Assembly (NCBI RefSeq): GCF_009296315.1 | Contig: NZ_WHLY01000002.1 | Span: 4,004,501 to 4,068,500, forward strand | Length of the DNA: 64,000 nucleotides | From: Salmonirosea aquatica | GTDB taxonomy: Bacteria; Bacteroidota; Bacteroidia; Cytophagales; Spirosomataceae | Direction of reading: 5' to 3' | Position numbers and translations under genes: made by a program | The notes under the pieces: model-generated | Told to the model about the DNA's origin: nothing | What the model saw: only the letters and a program-made list of their open reading frames with translations | Databases searched by the model: none | In this document: positions 50,150 to 59,123 of the stretch, one piece after another | Position numbering within the stretch: position 1 is the stretch's first letter | How the letters are laid out: every line of letters begins with the position of its first letter

Positions 50150-51440
50150 ATCCGGTACGTTGTCGCCATCCGTATCGAGGGGGCTGCCAGGTCCGTTGAA
50201 CCAAACAGATTGTCATTGGAATCCACGCTGGTTTGAACACCGTCCTTATCCGTATCGGCACCCGTGTCAATCACACCATTGCCATCGGTATCAACGGCAC
50301 CTGGGTTGGGTACGCCACTCTCATACAGATCCTTGATGCCGTCGTTATCGCTGTCGAGGTCGAGGTAGTTGGGTACCGTGTCGCTGTCGGTATCTTTCAG
50401 GGCAGGGCCACCGGGCGAACCAAAAGTACCATCCTCAGTATCGACGCTGTTCTGAATACCGTCATTGTCGTCGTCGGTGCCTGCTCCCGTGTCCAGGACT
50501 CCATTGCCATCGGTATCAGCAAATCCAGTCTGACCGCTCTCGTACAGATCCTTGATGCCGTCGTTATCGCTGTCGAGATCAAGATAGTTGGGTACCGTAT
50601 CGCTGTCAGTGTCGGTGAGTACAACAACACCGGGTGAACCAAAGATGACATCATCGCTGTCTACGCTGTCTCTTATACCGTCTCCGTCAGCATCGGGTCC
50701 GTCTACCACACCGTCGTTATTGGCGTCGGTGGCACCGGTAATGCCACTTTCGGTCAGGTCTTTGATGCCGTCGTTGTCACTGTCGAGGTCACGGTAATCG
50801 GGAGAATTATCGCCATCGGTATTGCGGATCGTCCCTGTGCCGGGTGAACCAAAGAGAGTGGGAGCGCCATCTGCGCTGTTTTGTACGCCGTCATTGTCGG
50901 TATCGGGACCATCTACTACTCCGTCGTTATTGGCATCGGTAAGGCCTGTTCGACCGCTTTCGGTCAGATCCTTGATTCCGTCATTGTCGCTGTCCAGATC
51001 TAGGTAGTCTGGCACACCATCGCCATCTGTATCTCTTGGAGTTGTAACTGATATTGGATTCTGTCCGTTCAGTACTCCGTTTCCATCCGGATCATTGGCA
51101 CTAATTTGGGCAGGCGTCAGGCCCGATTCGTACAGATCCAGGATGCCGTCGTTGTCGCTGTCGAGGTCAAGGTAGTTAGGTATGCCGTCACCGTCCTGGT
51201 CGTCGTTGTTGGGATCACCATCGTTGTTGGTGTCTTCCACCACGTCGGGAATGCCATCGTTGTCGCTATCGGGGTCGCAGTTGTTGAATAGGCCGTCGCT
51301 GTCGGTATCTACTGAGGCAGATTTATCATTTGCGGTGCTACAGGCGTCGCAGGCGTCAGGAGTGCCGTCACCATCAGAGTCGATAGAGTCATCCTGTCCT
51401 AGCCCGCACACTTCATTACAATCCAGTACCCCATCATTGT
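49560..51440 (-). repeat. Coding repeats of the DxDxDG calcium-binding type
   Basis: Blocks of about 200-220 bp recur, for example CTTGATGCCGTCGTTATCGC near 50333 and 50551 and related forms near 50762 and 50975. Near-identical blocks make the gene prone to recombination and misassembly, which is relevant to the frameshift at about 50200. Confidence 0.75.
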
Positions 51441-53109
51441 CGTCGTCACGTTGTACGAAAGCATAGTATACTCGAAGATCATCAGTAGTTAAGAAGGTAC
51501 TGAGCACTCCGAAATCTGCGGTAATTCGAATTTCATCAAAAGGTTGAGTGGTCCGAATGCCTACTTTGGTGCGGGCATTGCCTCCTGTAAAGAGCGATAA
51601 CCCCACCAGGGAAATACCTGCTTCGTCGGAGTCGTCGGCCAGCGTTCCGTTCAGGTAAGTTCTGATCCGTAGTCCCCCCAACAAAGCCAAATCGGCCAGA
51701 GTGTTATTCTTACTGATCACAAAGCCAGCGAATGCATTGGCGGGAATTACAGTATAAGGAGCGCTAGATGTGGTGCGTACTGAGATACTGCCTTCACAGC
51801 CTATGCCTACAGTACCTGTATAATTAATTCTGGCGAAGTTTGTGGTATCCGCATCCGTAACACGGACCGCGTTATTTACGTTGACGGTAGCTAGCCCACA
51901 CAATCCGCCACCGGTGCGGTCCCCTACGATACTCGCATCAGGGTAGGCACGGCCTTCTGTGAGCAGATCATTGCATTCCGTGCAGGAGGCTGCGCTTTCA
52001 AAGGCATAATAAATCCGTAGGGTACCCACATTTACGGACGCATTTTGTGCCAATACCAGCCTAACCTCATTGTACGGTAGGGTGGTGGTGATCGATACCT
52101 TTTGGGCTGGATCTGTACCACCCAGTAAGGTAGCTCCAACCAAGACTGCATTGTCATTCAGACGGACACTATCCTGCAATTCGCCATGTAAGTACGTCTG
52201 AATACGCAATCGACCTAGAACGTTGGTAGTTAAAAGACCACCAGCTTGCTGAATGACAAAGCCGACTCGTCCGCCTGCCGGATAAATCGTTTGTAGGCTT
52301 TTGACGCCCACGAAGGGGGGAGAAGAAACCAAATTCGTACCTGCGGGTAATATTAGAGTAGCGAAGGTACTTTTATCCCCATCTACTATATTCTCAGGAT
52401 CTTCTAGTGTAGTCAGCGCGTTTAAAACTCCCGGATTATAATTCACTACCGTCTGATTGCCCGCTATTTGATCTTCACAGATTCCATTGACGTCGAGAGT
52501 ACCGCAGGCGGGATCAAAAGCCGTGGCATAGTATATCCTGAGAGAATTATCAACAGATAAATTAACTAGCGTACTTCTAATTAGACGGATCTCGTCAAAT
52601 GGTTGAGTGGTCTTGAAAGTAAGGTATATTCTGGTAGAGTCATCGGAAAGCAAGGCTGTCCCCAAACCGTTGGAAAATGTACGGGTTTCGGCCAAAGTCC
52701 CATTATTATAGGTCTGTACCTGAATGCCTTCTAGGACACGGGCACTCGTGCCTTGGTTATTATCGAGCTCCACAACGTAACCTGCGTAGTAGCCAGCCGG
52801 ATAAGTATTAATAGAGTCTGTGACACTCACACCCTGATCCGCGGCAAGTGACAGCGTACTAGCAATTTCCGCATAATCGGCCGTGTTGCCGTTGTTTAGG
52901 TTTTCAACGCCGTTTCCGGTTGTGAAACCTACCGTGATCCCACTACCCTGTACAGCTGTTGCTGTGGTGCCTGGCCCAATCAGTGGCTTATAGCAAGGTG
53001 CACCGTTTTGAGCAAATGAATTAAAAGAATAGAGACTAATAAGGAAGGCAAGGATGCGAACCCACAGAGTATGGGTCTCTCGCCGGGATTGCGGTGCAAG
53101 ACTTATCAT
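50146..53109 (-). CDS. Large secreted thrombospondin-type-3 (calcium-binding) repeat protein, N-terminal part
   Basis: 987 residues. Signal peptide (WVRILAFLISLYSFNSFAQ), then three homologous beta modules of about 170 residues, each with PFDEIRL or PYNEVRL and ending LRIYYA (about residues 35-200, 210-370 and 375-550). From about 555 on come DxDxDGIxD calcium-loop repeats of TSP3 type in blocks of about 70 residues (YLDLDSDNDGIKDLYESG, VDTDGNGVIDTGADTDKDG). Calcium-stabilised extracellular stalk or adhesin. The frame ends early (PSIRMATTYRM) because of a frameshift, after which 49076-50149 continues in another frame. A good promoter lies 121 bp upstream; the T9SS, lasso and cyclase genes follow on the same strand. 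Confidence 0.85.
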   Translation of the reverse strand: MISLAPQSRRETHTLWVRILAFLISLYSFNSFAQNGAPCYKPLIGPGTTATAVQGSGITVGFTTGNGVENLNNGNTADYAEIASTLSLAADQGVSVTDSINTYPAGYYAGYVVELDNNQGTSARVLEGIQVQTYNNGTLAETRTFSNGLGTALLSDDSTRIYLTFKTTQPFDEIRLIRSTLVNLSVDNSLRIYYATAFDPACGTLDVNGICEDQIAGNQTVVNYNPGVLNALTTLEDPENIVDGDKSTFATLILPAGTNLVSSPPFVGVKSLQTIYPAGGRVGFVIQQAGGLLTTNVLGRLRIQTYLHGELQDSVRLNDNAVLVGATLLGGTDPAQKVSITTTLPYNEVRLVLAQNASVNVGTLRIYYAFESAASCTECNDLLTEGRAYPDASIVGDRTGGGLCGLATVNVNNAVRVTDADTTNFARINYTGTVGIGCEGSISVRTTSSAPYTVIPANAFAGFVISKNNTLADLALLGGLRIRTYLNGTLADDSDEAGISLVGLSLFTGGNARTKVGIRTTQPFDEIRITADFGVLSTFLTTDDLRVYYAFVQRDDDNDGVLDCNEVCGLGQDDSIDSDGDGTPDACDACSTANDKSASVDTDSDGLFNNCDPDSDNDGIPDVVEDTNNDGDPNNDDQDGDGIPNYLDLDSDNDGILDLYESGLTPAQISANDPDGNGVLNGQNPISVTTPRDTDGDGVPDYLDLDSDNDGIKDLTESGRTGLTDANNDGVVDGPDTDNDGVQNSADGAPTLFGSPGTGTIRNTDGDNSPDYRDLDSDNDGIKDLTESGITGATDANNDGVVDGPDADGDGIRDSVDSDDVIFGSPGVVVLTDTDSDTVPNYLDLDSDNDGIKDLYESGQTGFADTDGNGVLDTGAGTDDDNDGIQNSVDTEDGTFGSPGGPALKDTDSDTVPNYLDLDSDNDGIKDLYESGVPNPGAVDTDGNGVIDTGADTDKDGVQTSVDSNDNLFGSTDLAAPSIRMATTYRM

Positions 53110-53229
53110 GATTATACAAGTAAAGGTTGAGTATAGGAACTGAATTTAGGTGGATTCGAATTCGGTAATTTTCTATCGAGGGAGGGGAGGAGTAACAGCG
53201 TAGTTGTTATAGTTACACTGAATTATGGT

Positions 53230-53260
53230 CAAACATACAAAACGAAAATTTGAATTACAA
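53230..53260 (-). promoter_or_regulatory. Bacteroidota-type promoter of the TSP3/lasso operon
   Basis: On the minus strand TTG (complement of CAA at 53258-53260) is followed by a 20-base spacer and TATGTTTG (complement of 53230-53237), a match to TTG-N19/20-TAnnTTTG of the primary sigma factor of this phylum. Predicted start of transcription is near 53222, about 115 nt before the first gene. It may drive all five genes down to 45087. Confidence 0.65.
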
Positions 53261-53951
53261 AATCAGTGACATATTAATTTAAATTATTAGTGATTAAATA
53301 ATATTAATGGATACAAAATATTTTAATGTTACTACACTATTTAAATTACGATCATTTGTCATTACTCTTTTTCTTTACACTACCTGACTTTAAGCGCAAT
53401 TTGATGCCTTATAATCCTATAAAAATAGTGCCACGCCTGGGCCTCTCTGCGTAAAATCATTTGCTAAAAATATTTGTCAATAAGCTGTATTTAATGATAA
53501 GAGCCTGATATAATGTGAAACAGATTCAATTTTGCTAGCTAAAATACTTAAACCCACTCGGTCCCAGTAGGAGAACCTTGTTGGAGTATGATTCATTTTA
53601 TTTTAAGTAATAAAAGTTACTCATAAAAATCATATACAATACTAATTAGTGCTAATCTATACTAGATTTGTAAATGAATTATTGGCAATATTGATGCCAA
53701 AAGTTACTGATAATATAAAATTTTGAAAAAAAGTGGAAGAACGCCAATGAGATGGGAAGCGTGGTCTAAGAGGTTCCGTTCAGGAGGCCAGTTGGAGATA
53801 ATACCGGAACGTAGTGGAATAAATGGAAAGCACAGGTACCCTATACGTCAGAGAGTACCTGGGACAATAAACATACAAGGACCTAAACAGAAGCCTAGGT
53901 CCTCGCATGTGTGCAGGAAAATGAGCAGGATACAAAACAACGCAGCAAGCG
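53261..53951. other. AT-rich intergenic region without recognisable genes
   Basis: 691 bp, very AT-rich from 53261 to 53720, then balanced with GGTACC. It contains no frame I would call coding: the TTG-started 88-codon frame at 53723-53989 runs antisense into the amidohydrolase and lacks any coding character. A short stem (AGGACCT with AGGTCCT, about 53879-53903) is the only structure noted. Confidence 0.6.
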
Positions 53952-55238
53952 CTAGTTTTTATTCTTATAGATTACGCCGTCTTTCATGACAAACGTTACA
54001 TTTTGCAGCGTTTTAACATTTTGGAGAGGATTAGCTTCCACGGCTACGAGATCGGCCAGTTTATTGATTTCCAGACTGCCCAGCGAGTCGCTCATACCCA
54101 GCAGCATGGCATTGGTCACCGTGGCCGACCGGATCGCCTCCGCCGCCGGCATACCGCCCTCCACCATATACTCGAATTCCTTGGCATTGTAGCCATGCGG
54201 ATAAACCCCCGCATCGGTACCGAAAGCAATATTGACTCCGGCTTTATACGCTTTGGCAAATGTGGCTTGGATTTTGGGCCCGATGGCCAGCGCCTTGGGC
54301 GTCACCAGGGGAGGGTAATATCCCATAATCCGGGCCGAATCGGCGGCGGTGCGCCCGGCGATGATGGTAGGTACATAGTAGGTACCATACTGCTTGAACA
54401 GTTCTATAGTCTCATCATCCATTAGGGTACCGTGTTCAATCGTCTGCACCCCGCCCCGGATGGCCCGCTTCATGCCTTCGGCTCCATGGGCGTGGGCGGC
54501 CACAGTGAAGCCATAGTCCTTGGCAGTCTCTACAATAGCCTTCACTTCTTCTTCCGTAAACTGCGGTCCCTGACCATCCTTGGCGTTGGAAAGTACCCCC
54601 CCGGTGGCGGTAATCTTGATCAGGTCGGAGCCATCCTTGTAGCGCTGCCGCACCGCCTTGCGGGCATCGTCCACGCCATTGATCACTCCTTCCAGTGGGC
54701 CGGGGTCGCCCATGAGGTCGCGGCGGTAGCCGTTGGTGGGGTCGGCATGGCCGCCGGTGGTGGCGATGGTCTTGCCCGCTGTAAAAATGCGGGGGCCATC
54801 GACAATGCCTTTGTTGATGGCATTGCGCAGGGCTACATTCACGCCGCTGCCTCCCAGGTCGCGGACGGTGGTGAAGCCTGCCATGAGGGTAGTCTTGGCA
54901 TATTTGGCCGCCTGGAACGCTACATCGGGCGGATTCTGGGTATAGCGGTCGTAGGCACCGCCGCGGCGGGTTTCGCTTTCCAGGTGCACGTGCATGTCAA
55001 TCAGGCCAGGCAGTACGTAACTCTTTTTAAGATCGACGACTTTATCGCCCGATTTTGCCTGAGCGTACCCTTTTTCAACCGCGGTAATCTTATTCTTTTC
55101 GACAATGACCGTCATCTCGGGACGCATCTCTCCCTTATTGACATCGAGTAGGTTTCCACAGTGCAGCAGCGTACGTTGGGCGTGGGTGGTGCCCAGACTG
55201 AGGAGAATGCAGAGTAATCCCAGCGTAAAGTTTCTCAT
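53952..55238 (-). CDS. Exported amidohydrolase, imidazolonepropionase/prolidase-like
   Basis: 428 residues. Signal peptide (FTLGLLCILLSLGTTHA), then an amidohydrolase barrel: metal motif LPGLIDMHVHLESE (HxH), LMAGFTTVRDLGG, LIKITATGGVLSNA (lysine ligand region), FTVAAHAHGAEGMKRA and GVQTIEHGTLMDDE (two histidines), and FGTDAGVYPHGYNAKE (Asp). All ligands of a binuclear site are there, so it should be active, probably as a secreted dipeptidase/prolidase-like enzyme. Substrate undefined. Single gene, divergent from the ECF sigma gene. Confidence 0.93.
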   Translation of the reverse strand: MRNFTLGLLCILLSLGTTHAQRTLLHCGNLLDVNKGEMRPEMTVIVEKNKITAVEKGYAQAKSGDKVVDLKKSYVLPGLIDMHVHLESETRRGGAYDRYTQNPPDVAFQAAKYAKTTLMAGFTTVRDLGGSGVNVALRNAINKGIVDGPRIFTAGKTIATTGGHADPTNGYRRDLMGDPGPLEGVINGVDDARKAVRQRYKDGSDLIKITATGGVLSNAKDGQGPQFTEEEVKAIVETAKDYGFTVAAHAHGAEGMKRAIRGGVQTIEHGTLMDDETIELFKQYGTYYVPTIIAGRTAADSARIMGYYPPLVTPKALAIGPKIQATFAKAYKAGVNIAFGTDAGVYPHGYNAKEFEYMVEGGMPAAEAIRSATVTNAMLLGMSDSLGSLEINKLADLVAVEANPLQNVKTLQNVTFVMKDGVIYKNKN

Positions 55239-55585
55239 AGATGTTCGTTTAGGTTAGTAAATCAGATAGAGCGCACAAATAAAACCATTTTTCAACAGGA
55301 AGAAAGTAGGCGGACGCAATTCACAGGGGATTATCAGCCCAATCGGCAACGTTCATTCGACAGAATTCGGCAAATTAATTTTATTACCATAATCCAAACC
55401 AAATGGAGCGACGTATATGGAAGAGAAAGCGGGCCACTTTCTATGCACACAAAATAGATAGCCAATGTAACATTTCAGTATTTCGAAAAACAAAGCGGAG
55501 AAGGAAGCATGTCGCCTAAACTTCATTCTCTAATTCAGAACAAATTGCCGCTGACTGATTTATTCCTTTCGAAAAAATTAGTAGC
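55239..55585. other. Divergent promoter region, no gene recognised
   Basis: 347 bp between the amidohydrolase and the ECF sigma gene. No ORF, RNA gene or hairpin was noted. It must contain the promoters of both; a candidate consensus promoter could not be fixed with confidence. Confidence 0.4.
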
Positions 55586-56161
55586 TTGCCCCTCTCCAAA
55601 AAAATAATCATACCATTGGCGACCCAAAGACCCAACTATTCGGAAGAAGACCTGGTAGAATCGCTTAAACAGAATGATCGCGTAGCATTTGAGTATCTAT
55701 ACGACCATTACTCCGGAGCTCTGTTTAATGTGATTTGCAAGGTTTTACGAGACAATGAGAAAGCGGAAGATGTCTTACAGGACGCTTTTCTAAAGATTTG
55801 GAAAAGCATTACGTCCTATGACCCTGCCAAAGGAAGGCTGTTCACCTGGATGCTGAACATAGCACGGAATAGTGCTATTGACGCCGTCAGGTCGGAGGGC
55901 CGGAAACCGGGTATGGATGACATTACCGAGAACCCCGACCGTACGGACCAAAACGCGACGTACCAACCCTCCACCTCTACGTTAGATCTGAAAGCACTGG
56001 TTGACACCCTGCGCCCCGAACGTAAAGTTCTGGTTGATTTGGTGTACTTCCAGGGCTATACCCAGGAGGAAGCGTCCAAAGAACTGGACATCCCTCTGGG
56101 TACCGTTAAATCGCGCATTCGGACCGCGTTGCAGGATCTTAAACTTTATTTTAAACTATGA
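55586..56161 (+). CDS. ECF-type RNA polymerase sigma factor
   Basis: 191 residues, TTG start (no ATG in the N-terminal third). Region 2 contains DRVAFEYLYDHYSGALFNVI and EDVLQDAFLKIWKSITSYDP, with the DNA-melting segment FTWMLNIARNSAIDAVRS; region 4 has VLVDLVYFQGYTQEEASKEL and GTVKSRIRTALQDLK. It belongs to the SigK-like group whose anti-sigma is a RskA-type membrane protein. The stop overlaps the anti-sigma gene start by four bases (ATGA). Confidence 0.95.
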   Translation: MPLSKKIIIPLATQRPNYSEEDLVESLKQNDRVAFEYLYDHYSGALFNVICKVLRDNEKAEDVLQDAFLKIWKSITSYDPAKGRLFTWMLNIARNSAIDAVRSEGRKPGMDDITENPDRTDQNATYQPSTSTLDLKALVDTLRPERKVLVDLVYFQGYTQEEASKELDIPLGTVKSRIRTALQDLKLYFKL

Positions 56162-56985
56162 ATACCCGAGACTACATAGAGTCAGGCATACTAGAAGAAT
56201 ATGTGCTGGGTGCAGTTTCTTCCCAGGAGAGGCAAGAGGTTGAATGCCTGTCCAAAGTTTACCCAGAGGTAAAAGCGGAGTTGACTCGTTTGGAAGAAAC
56301 ACTCGAACAGTACGCGCTGCTGCACCAAACTCCGGTTCCAGCCCGGTTGAAGAACGATATTTTTGCCCAGATGACATTTGGCTCCATAGCTGAACCCCAG
56401 GAAGCTGCTGATATCCAGGAAACCTACGTGAGGCCTATGCCGGGCGGAAGTACGGAAATCCAGCCCGGGCCTACTGCGGCGGTGCGTCCTCTATGGGCCA
56501 TGATGGCCGTAGCCGCATCGGTGCTTCTGGCAATTTTTGCCGGTTGGGCAGCCTACCAGATGAGCCAGACCCGTGCACAGAACGACCAGCTGGCCGCCGA
56601 AATGTCGGAGCTGAGGCAACGTGCCGAGTACAACGAAGCCCTGGCGGCCAACTATCGCAATCCAGACGTGAAGGTGGTCAGAATGCCGGGTCTTGATAAA
56701 GCGCCCGAAAGCATCGTGGTGGCCCTGTGGAATCAGAAAACCAACGACGTACTGCTGGACGTACAGAATCTGCCCGTTGCTCCCGCCGGGAAGCAGTACC
56801 AGCTATGGACGATTGTGGATGGTAAACCCGTGGATATGGGGATGCTCGATCAGGAATTTTCCAACCGGCTGCTCCATATGAAATCCAGCAGCCCCAACGC
56901 CGTGGCCTTTGCGATTACCTTAGAGAAAGAAGGCGGAAGCCCCAATCCGACCATGGAAGAAATGTATGTGATGGGTAAGGTGTAG
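56158..56985 (+). CDS. Membrane anti-sigma factor, RskA type
   Basis: 275 residues. A cytosolic N-terminal domain (ESGILEEYVLGAVSSQERQE, VECLSKVYPEVKAELTRLEE) of the kind that holds ECF sigma factors, no zinc-finger cysteines, then one transmembrane helix near residues 112-132 (LWAMMAVAASVLLAIFAGWA), a short coiled coil, and the extracytoplasmic RskA domain (ESIVVALWNQKTNDVLLDVQ, LPVAPAGKQYQLWTIVDG). Release by proteolysis upon an envelope signal is known for the family. Coupled to its sigma factor by a 4-bp overlap. Followed by a perfect palindromic terminator. Confidence 0.93.
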   Translation: MNTRDYIESGILEEYVLGAVSSQERQEVECLSKVYPEVKAELTRLEETLEQYALLHQTPVPARLKNDIFAQMTFGSIAEPQEAADIQETYVRPMPGGSTEIQPGPTAAVRPLWAMMAVAASVLLAIFAGWAAYQMSQTRAQNDQLAAEMSELRQRAEYNEALAANYRNPDVKVVRMPGLDKAPESIVVALWNQKTNDVLLDVQNLPVAPAGKQYQLWTIVDGKPVDMGMLDQEFSNRLLHMKSSSPNAVAFAITLEKEGGSPNPTMEEMYVMGKV

Positions 56986-57020
56986 CCTATATACCGCTGC
57001 CACTACCTATATAATATAAT

Positions 57021-57048
57021 AAAAGCCCGAGGGTACCCTCGGGCTTTT
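57021..57048. terminator. Bidirectional terminator, perfect 28-bp palindrome centred on GGTACC
   Basis: AAAAGCCCGAGGGT and its exact complement ACCCTCGGGCTTTT meet at TA. Located between the convergent anti-sigma and esterase genes with A/T runs on both sides, so it can stop transcription from both sides. The centre is the GGTACC hexamer that is over-represented throughout the window. Confidence 0.88.
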
Positions 57049-57062
57049 TCTTGTTGAGCCTG

Positions 57063-59072
57063 TTAACGGACCATGATCCGCTGGGTTTGCCTCGTCCCAT
57101 TCCGTTCTGTTTTTAATAAATATACACCCGGCGGCAGAAGGTTCGGAGTCTGTAAAACGGATAGCCCACGGATGCCACTGTCGCCGATCTCGGCGGGTAT
57201 AAGCTGCCCTTGCGCGTTGAACAGCTGGTAACGGAATGGTTCTTCAAAATCGGTACGCAGGTAAATGGGAGCACCGGACGATGCCGGATTGGGAAAAGCA
57301 GTAAGCACCGACGGCGTTTCGCCCCGAAAAACGGCCACCAGCGGCGAATACTGGCTGGTGCCATCAGGATAATCCAGCCGAATGCGGTAGTAGGCGGTTT
57401 GGGGGGAAGGGTTTGTATCAATAAAAGAATACAGCTGCGACGAACGGTCATCCGCAAAAGCGGGAACCGTGCCCACCGCCTGGAAAGCCGCGCGGTCGTC
57501 GCTGCGTTCCAGGGTAATCGATAAGGTACCTGGGGTGGGGGCTGCCAAGGCGTGTATCTCGATGGAATGATCCAGCACCCGCGCTTCCAGCGACCGGATC
57601 ACCTGGGGGGTACCCAAGCCGTTTTTTAGGGTCAGAACTTCCGAGGCCGTTCCCACCAGAACAGGATTTTGTGCCACCACCCGGAGTCGGTAGCCGCCCA
57701 CGGGCAAGGGGGTAGGTAGGGTTACGCGCACCGGACTTTGCAGGCCGGAGCCGACTGTCGCCAGGAAATTTCCCTGAGAATCCAGCAATTGGACAGCGAT
57801 TTTGGCGGTATCCGGTATTTGGCCAATCACTTCATAAGGCAGCAGGAAAGACTGGCCCGGCGCTGCCTCCCGCGGTACCAAGCCGGTATTGATGAAGGCC
57901 GTAGGAGTGTAGGCCGGCCGCTGCGCGAAGAATGTATCGGACAGCGCCCGGTTCCAGGCCTGAGCCATTTGGGTGAGGCCCTGTGTACCTCCCGGGACAT
58001 TCTCGAAGTGCCCGTGATCGGGGCGGGGTACCTGAATCGTGTCGGTGTAGGGACCGCGCCAGTTGCCTAGTTCGGCAGCAAGCTGAATTTGGGCATCGAG
58101 TACGGGCAGATAGGGATCGATGATAAAACTCACCGAACATAGCGCCACCACCCAGTTGAGGGGATACCCGAAATCGTGCCGGGCGATTTGGAACATCCGA
58201 TGCAGATTGTTGTAATAGTCGGCTTGCGAAATTTTAAGATGGGCGGCGTCATTTTCTCCGTGAAACCAAAGTATCCCCCGGAGGCCCAGCCACGAGTGGT
58301 AGGAGCGCAGCGTATTGATGAGATTTGAATAGGGCTGCCGGTTGGGCCAATCCTTACCTACATAGATGTTCAGCGTGTTGCGGCCTTCGGCGCTCTCGCG
58401 CCAGTTGATCGAATTGGCTGCCGCCCAGCCGGCATTCATAAACAGGACGGGTACCCCCAGCCGTGCCACCAGCTTCGCGCCCAGTTCTCCCCAGTACCAG
58501 GCCGATTCGCCCGAGGGAAAAATCCGGTTCTCGGCTTTGAGTGGCTCAAAATGTGGAATCGGCATCGGGATGTCCGGCGCTACGGTGATGTTATCGCCGT
58601 TGAGGTATTTGTTCAGAGCATTGAAGGATATCACCCGTTCGGAGGGAGATTTGGCGCCCAGATCAGGCAACCCCATGGCGTTGGAGTGCCCGGCCACCAG
58701 GAACACCTCCCCAATACCTACGGGCTGCACCGAAACCGTATCTACTTCATTATCTGGCATAATACCCCTGACTTCCAGCCGGTACCAGCCTCCGGGTGCT
58801 ACCAGCGTACCTAGAAAAATTCCCTGCTGCCCGGGAACATCTAAAGGTACCCAGGTACCTGTACCTTCCGATTGCTCGGGAAGCGAAATAAGCCGGGCTT
58901 CCAGGGTTTGGTACGGAATAGTATAGATCCCACTGATCTGTAGCCGCCCCTGATTGTCCTGGTCCCGTTGAATTACGGTATGTTGGGCAGGGGAAGTGAT
59001 AATAATCCCCGCCTGGATGCGAGGTACACAGAGTATTAATGCAAGAATTAGCGGCAGGAGAAATCGTTTCAT
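57063..59072 (-). CDS. Secreted SGNH/sialate O-acetylesterase-like enzyme with T9SS sorting domain
   Basis: About 669 residues from ATG 59072 (MKRFLLPLILALILCVPRIQ); ATG 59087 is possible. N-terminal carbohydrate-binding-like domain (TVIQRDQDNQGRLQISGIYT), then SGNH-hydrolase domain: nucleophile in VFLVAGHSNAMGLP, NAGWAAANSINWRESA, LWFHGENDAAHLK and HGHFENVPGGTQG with the histidine. Esterases of this family remove acetyl groups from sugars (sialate or xylan). A FN3-like stretch (LYSFIDTNPSPQTAYYRIRL) precedes the T9SS sorting domain (LTAFPNPASSGAPIYL, LLPPGVYLLKTER, QRIMVR), so it is released or attached at the cell surface. Confidence 0.86.
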   Translation of the reverse strand: MKRFLLPLILALILCVPRIQAGIIITSPAQHTVIQRDQDNQGRLQISGIYTIPYQTLEARLISLPEQSEGTGTWVPLDVPGQQGIFLGTLVAPGGWYRLEVRGIMPDNEVDTVSVQPVGIGEVFLVAGHSNAMGLPDLGAKSPSERVISFNALNKYLNGDNITVAPDIPMPIPHFEPLKAENRIFPSGESAWYWGELGAKLVARLGVPVLFMNAGWAAANSINWRESAEGRNTLNIYVGKDWPNRQPYSNLINTLRSYHSWLGLRGILWFHGENDAAHLKISQADYYNNLHRMFQIARHDFGYPLNWVVALCSVSFIIDPYLPVLDAQIQLAAELGNWRGPYTDTIQVPRPDHGHFENVPGGTQGLTQMAQAWNRALSDTFFAQRPAYTPTAFINTGLVPREAAPGQSFLLPYEVIGQIPDTAKIAVQLLDSQGNFLATVGSGLQSPVRVTLPTPLPVGGYRLRVVAQNPVLVGTASEVLTLKNGLGTPQVIRSLEARVLDHSIEIHALAAPTPGTLSITLERSDDRAAFQAVGTVPAFADDRSSQLYSFIDTNPSPQTAYYRIRLDYPDGTSQYSPLVAVFRGETPSVLTAFPNPASSGAPIYLRTDFEEPFRYQLFNAQGQLIPAEIGDSGIRGLSVLQTPNLLPPGVYLLKTERNGTRQTQRIMVR

Positions 59073-59123
59073 TGGGTGCGTTTTCATCCCTCCTATAACT
59101 TGCCCAGGGTGACCAATGTTGTA

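Noticed and set aside
49560-51440. Regular repeats resembling a CRISPR array
   Set aside because: Units are about 200 bp, in frame and translate to calcium-binding DxDxDG repeats; no short uniform repeat/spacer pattern and no cas genes.
53723-53989. TTG-started 88-codon frame in the AT-rich spacer
   Set aside because: Overlaps the antisense end of the amidohydrolase, has no recognisable domain or amino-acid bias of a real protein, and no promoter was seen.
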